From assembly GCF_030812995.1 (NCBI RefSeq), contig NZ_JAUSTT010000007.1, positions 62,001 through 126,000 on the forward strand: a stretch of 64,000 bases of DNA. Direction: 5' to 3'. Below the pieces are notes generated by a model. The model saw only the letters and a list, made by a program, of their open reading frames with translations, had not been told where the DNA came from and ran no database searches. How positions within the stretch are numbered: position 1 is the stretch's first letter; each line of letters starts with the position of its first letter. This DNA is from Bacillus chungangensis (lineage in GTDB: Bacteria; Bacillota; Bacilli; Bacillales; Bacillaceae_C). Positions 62,913 through 64,000 of this stretch are shown here, piece after piece. A program made the position numbers and the translations under genes.

Positions 62913-62936
62913 TACTTAATAAAATAAATGTAATCT

Positions 62937-63169
62937 TTAGCTTAATAAGAACCCTTCAATTGATACATATAATGAAAATAAAAAAACAGCAATTAGAAAC
63001 CAACCCGTTACATTTCGTTTTTTTTGAAATTCTTCTATCCCAAAACCTACATAGTTAGACCTAAGAAGAGAATCATAATATCCACAAATTTAAAATCTTT
63101 CGTAATTCTTCCATAAAAAGCAAATAAAAGAGTTATTATTGATAACACATAACGAAGAATTTTTAACAA
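62937..63169 (-). pseudogene. YczI-like (DUF3953) small membrane protein, frameshifted
   Basis: From a TTG at 63169 (site AAAGGAAGGAT) the frame reads LKILRYVLSIITLLFAFYG and FVDIMILFLGLTM, then meets a stop at about 63050. In another frame it goes on as GIEEFQKKRNVTGWFLIAVF and SLYVSIEGFLLS to 62937. Together they match the ~77-residue YczI/DUF3953 family with three helices. A one-base indel near 63046 breaks it. Confidence 0.7.
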
Positions 63170-63280
63170 GATTATCCTTCCTTTCTTCTTGAACAAACTT
63201 GTTCCGTTAGTTGAATTGACTAAAATTTGAATTTTGACAATCCTTAAACTATCATATGTGTCCGTCATTTCAAATACAAA

Positions 63281-63566
63281 TGATGTTAAATGATGTTAAT
63301 AGAAATTCCTTGATATGCTGTTTAGTACTTTCGTCAACGATACCGTTGCCGACCATTATATTTTCTCAAATCGAACAACGTGTTCTGATGAACAATGAGG
63401 ACACTCGAATCCTTCCTTGAATCGAGTCCCTCATTTCATTGATTAAACGACCATCAGCAGAGGAAGAAGGTTCAACATAGCGTTTAACCCATTGGTAAAC
63501 TTGCTCTTTTTTGGTGTGTGGTAATTTGTCGATATACTTTAACAAGTTGCTAAACGCTTTGCTCAC
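63281..63566 (-). pseudogene. IS1595-like transposase fragment
   Basis: From GTG at 63566: KAFSNLLKYIDKLPHTKKEQ, VYQWVKRYVEPSSSADGR; after a frameshift EGFECPHCSSEHVVRFEK and, after another, YNGRQRYR. This is the N-terminus with the zinc ribbon (CPHC) of an IS1595-type transposase; the catalytic part is missing. Family placement is by motif only. Confidence 0.65.
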
Positions 63567-63873
63567 CTTGATAAGTCCACAAACACTTGTTCCTATGGTG
63601 ATTATATCAAAAATTCAGACAGGCATCAAATATCAACATCTACCTTTAACAGAGCCAAAAAATAAAAAGCTTGATTGACTATATACACAAGATTCCGCTA
63701 ATATTTAACGAAACCTCGGTCACTTCGTGAGTTGTAAGAGATAGGTTTCTTTATCTTATTAAAAAACCCTAGGCTAATTCGCCCATTAGCAAAATCTCCA
63801 AATCTTGACTAACATGAGTAGACATGGTATTAAAACATTAGCGGATATCAAGTATCCGAGCTGAAAATAACTA
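63567..63873. other. Intergenic region, weak hairpins only
   Basis: GAAACCT at about 63710 and AGGTTTC at about 63743 can pair around TCACTTCGTGA. No gene, riboswitch or insertion sequence recognised. Confidence 0.35.
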
Positions 63874-63908
63874 AAGACTGCTAAACTTCATAGCAGTCTT
63901 TACTCTTG
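63874..63908 (+). terminator. Terminator-like hairpin
   Basis: AAGACTGCTA pairs with TAGCAGTCTT, followed by TACTCTTG. The upstream transcript is not identified. Repeat copy 12 begins about 10 bp later. Confidence 0.65.
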
Positions 63909-63916
63909 TGTAAACA

Positions 63917-64000
63917 TTTATCCCACATCAACTGGCGAGTCAAAACCCTCACCTAGGGGAGTAAGGGAATCAGAAGCGCAGGTGGGGGATGACTGAAAGT
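63917..64000 (+). mobile_element. Dispersed repeat, copy 12 (cut by window end)
   Basis: Left end TTTATCCCACATCAACTGGC, hairpin arms CCCTCACCT and AGGTGGGGG, then GATGACTGAAAGT at the window edge. Same orientation as copies 2-11. Confidence 0.88.

Overview
The window looks like chromosomal DNA of a spore-forming, motile member of the Bacillaceae. Low-to-moderate GC, strong GGAGG-type ribosome binding sites, and clear relatives of Bacillus subtilis genes (mreBH, yuaF-floT, motAB, pdaA, yfkA/B, yfkD, yfkK, mccAB, pfeT) support this. The aromatic meta-cleavage operon suggests an environmental strain, possibly of the Aeribacillus/Caldibacillus/Parageobacillus type; the genus is a guess.

Layout. 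1-9366 (+): a catechol meta-cleavage operon, with the tail of a flavin reductase, a GlcG/HbpS-like protein, catechol 2,3-dioxygenase, the hydratase, aldehyde dehydrogenase, aldolase, decarboxylase, tautomerase and semialdehyde dehydrogenase that turn ring-cleavage product into central metabolites, a XylT-like ferredoxin that should re-reduce the dioxygenase iron, and a chimeric XylR_N/V4R/PucR regulator. 10-25 kb: cation efflux, SigW-type yuaF-floT, mreBH, a YeiH/LysR pair, an M29 aminopeptidase, mazEF, an aldo/keto reductase, a methyltransferase, motAB and a flavodoxin. 25-34 kb: a second-type methionine aminopeptidase, a PlsY paralogue coupled to a GNAT-aminotransferase fusion, glutamate dehydrogenase, and the cysteine/methionine salvage operon in which yrrT and luxS are fused in frame upstream of mccA-mccB. 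34-47 kb: an ABC exporter, an AAC(3)-like enzyme, a SAM-I riboswitch with an SsuE-like reductase, a YihY-family protein, a hydrolase, LctP, PfeT and a secreted DUF3221-like protein. 47-50.5 kb: resolvase and IS66 relics, then a LytTR/DUF3021/hydrolase cassette bracketed by 18-bp IS66-type inverted ends. 50.5-55.9 kb: a MerR-controlled acyl-CoA/Rieske oxygenase cluster and an interrupted MFS gene. 56-64 kb: OsmC, yfkD, yfkAB, class I fumarase, pdaA, and several decayed small genes and transposase fragments.

The most striking feature is a family of about twelve dispersed repeats of about 150-340 bp. Intact copies have TTTAT at both ends, an imperfect hairpin just inside the left end and a near-perfect hairpin just inside the right end, with zero, one or two internal hairpin modules. 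One copy splits an MFS transporter gene; removing it together with one TTTAT restores one open frame of about 396 codons. Ends, hairpins and strand bias resemble non-autonomous IS200/IS605-type elements, but no transposase of that kind lies in the window. The second notable item is the YrrT-LuxS fusion, whose junction contains an A AAA AAG slippery heptamer with a stop codon in the -1 frame just before the luxS start.
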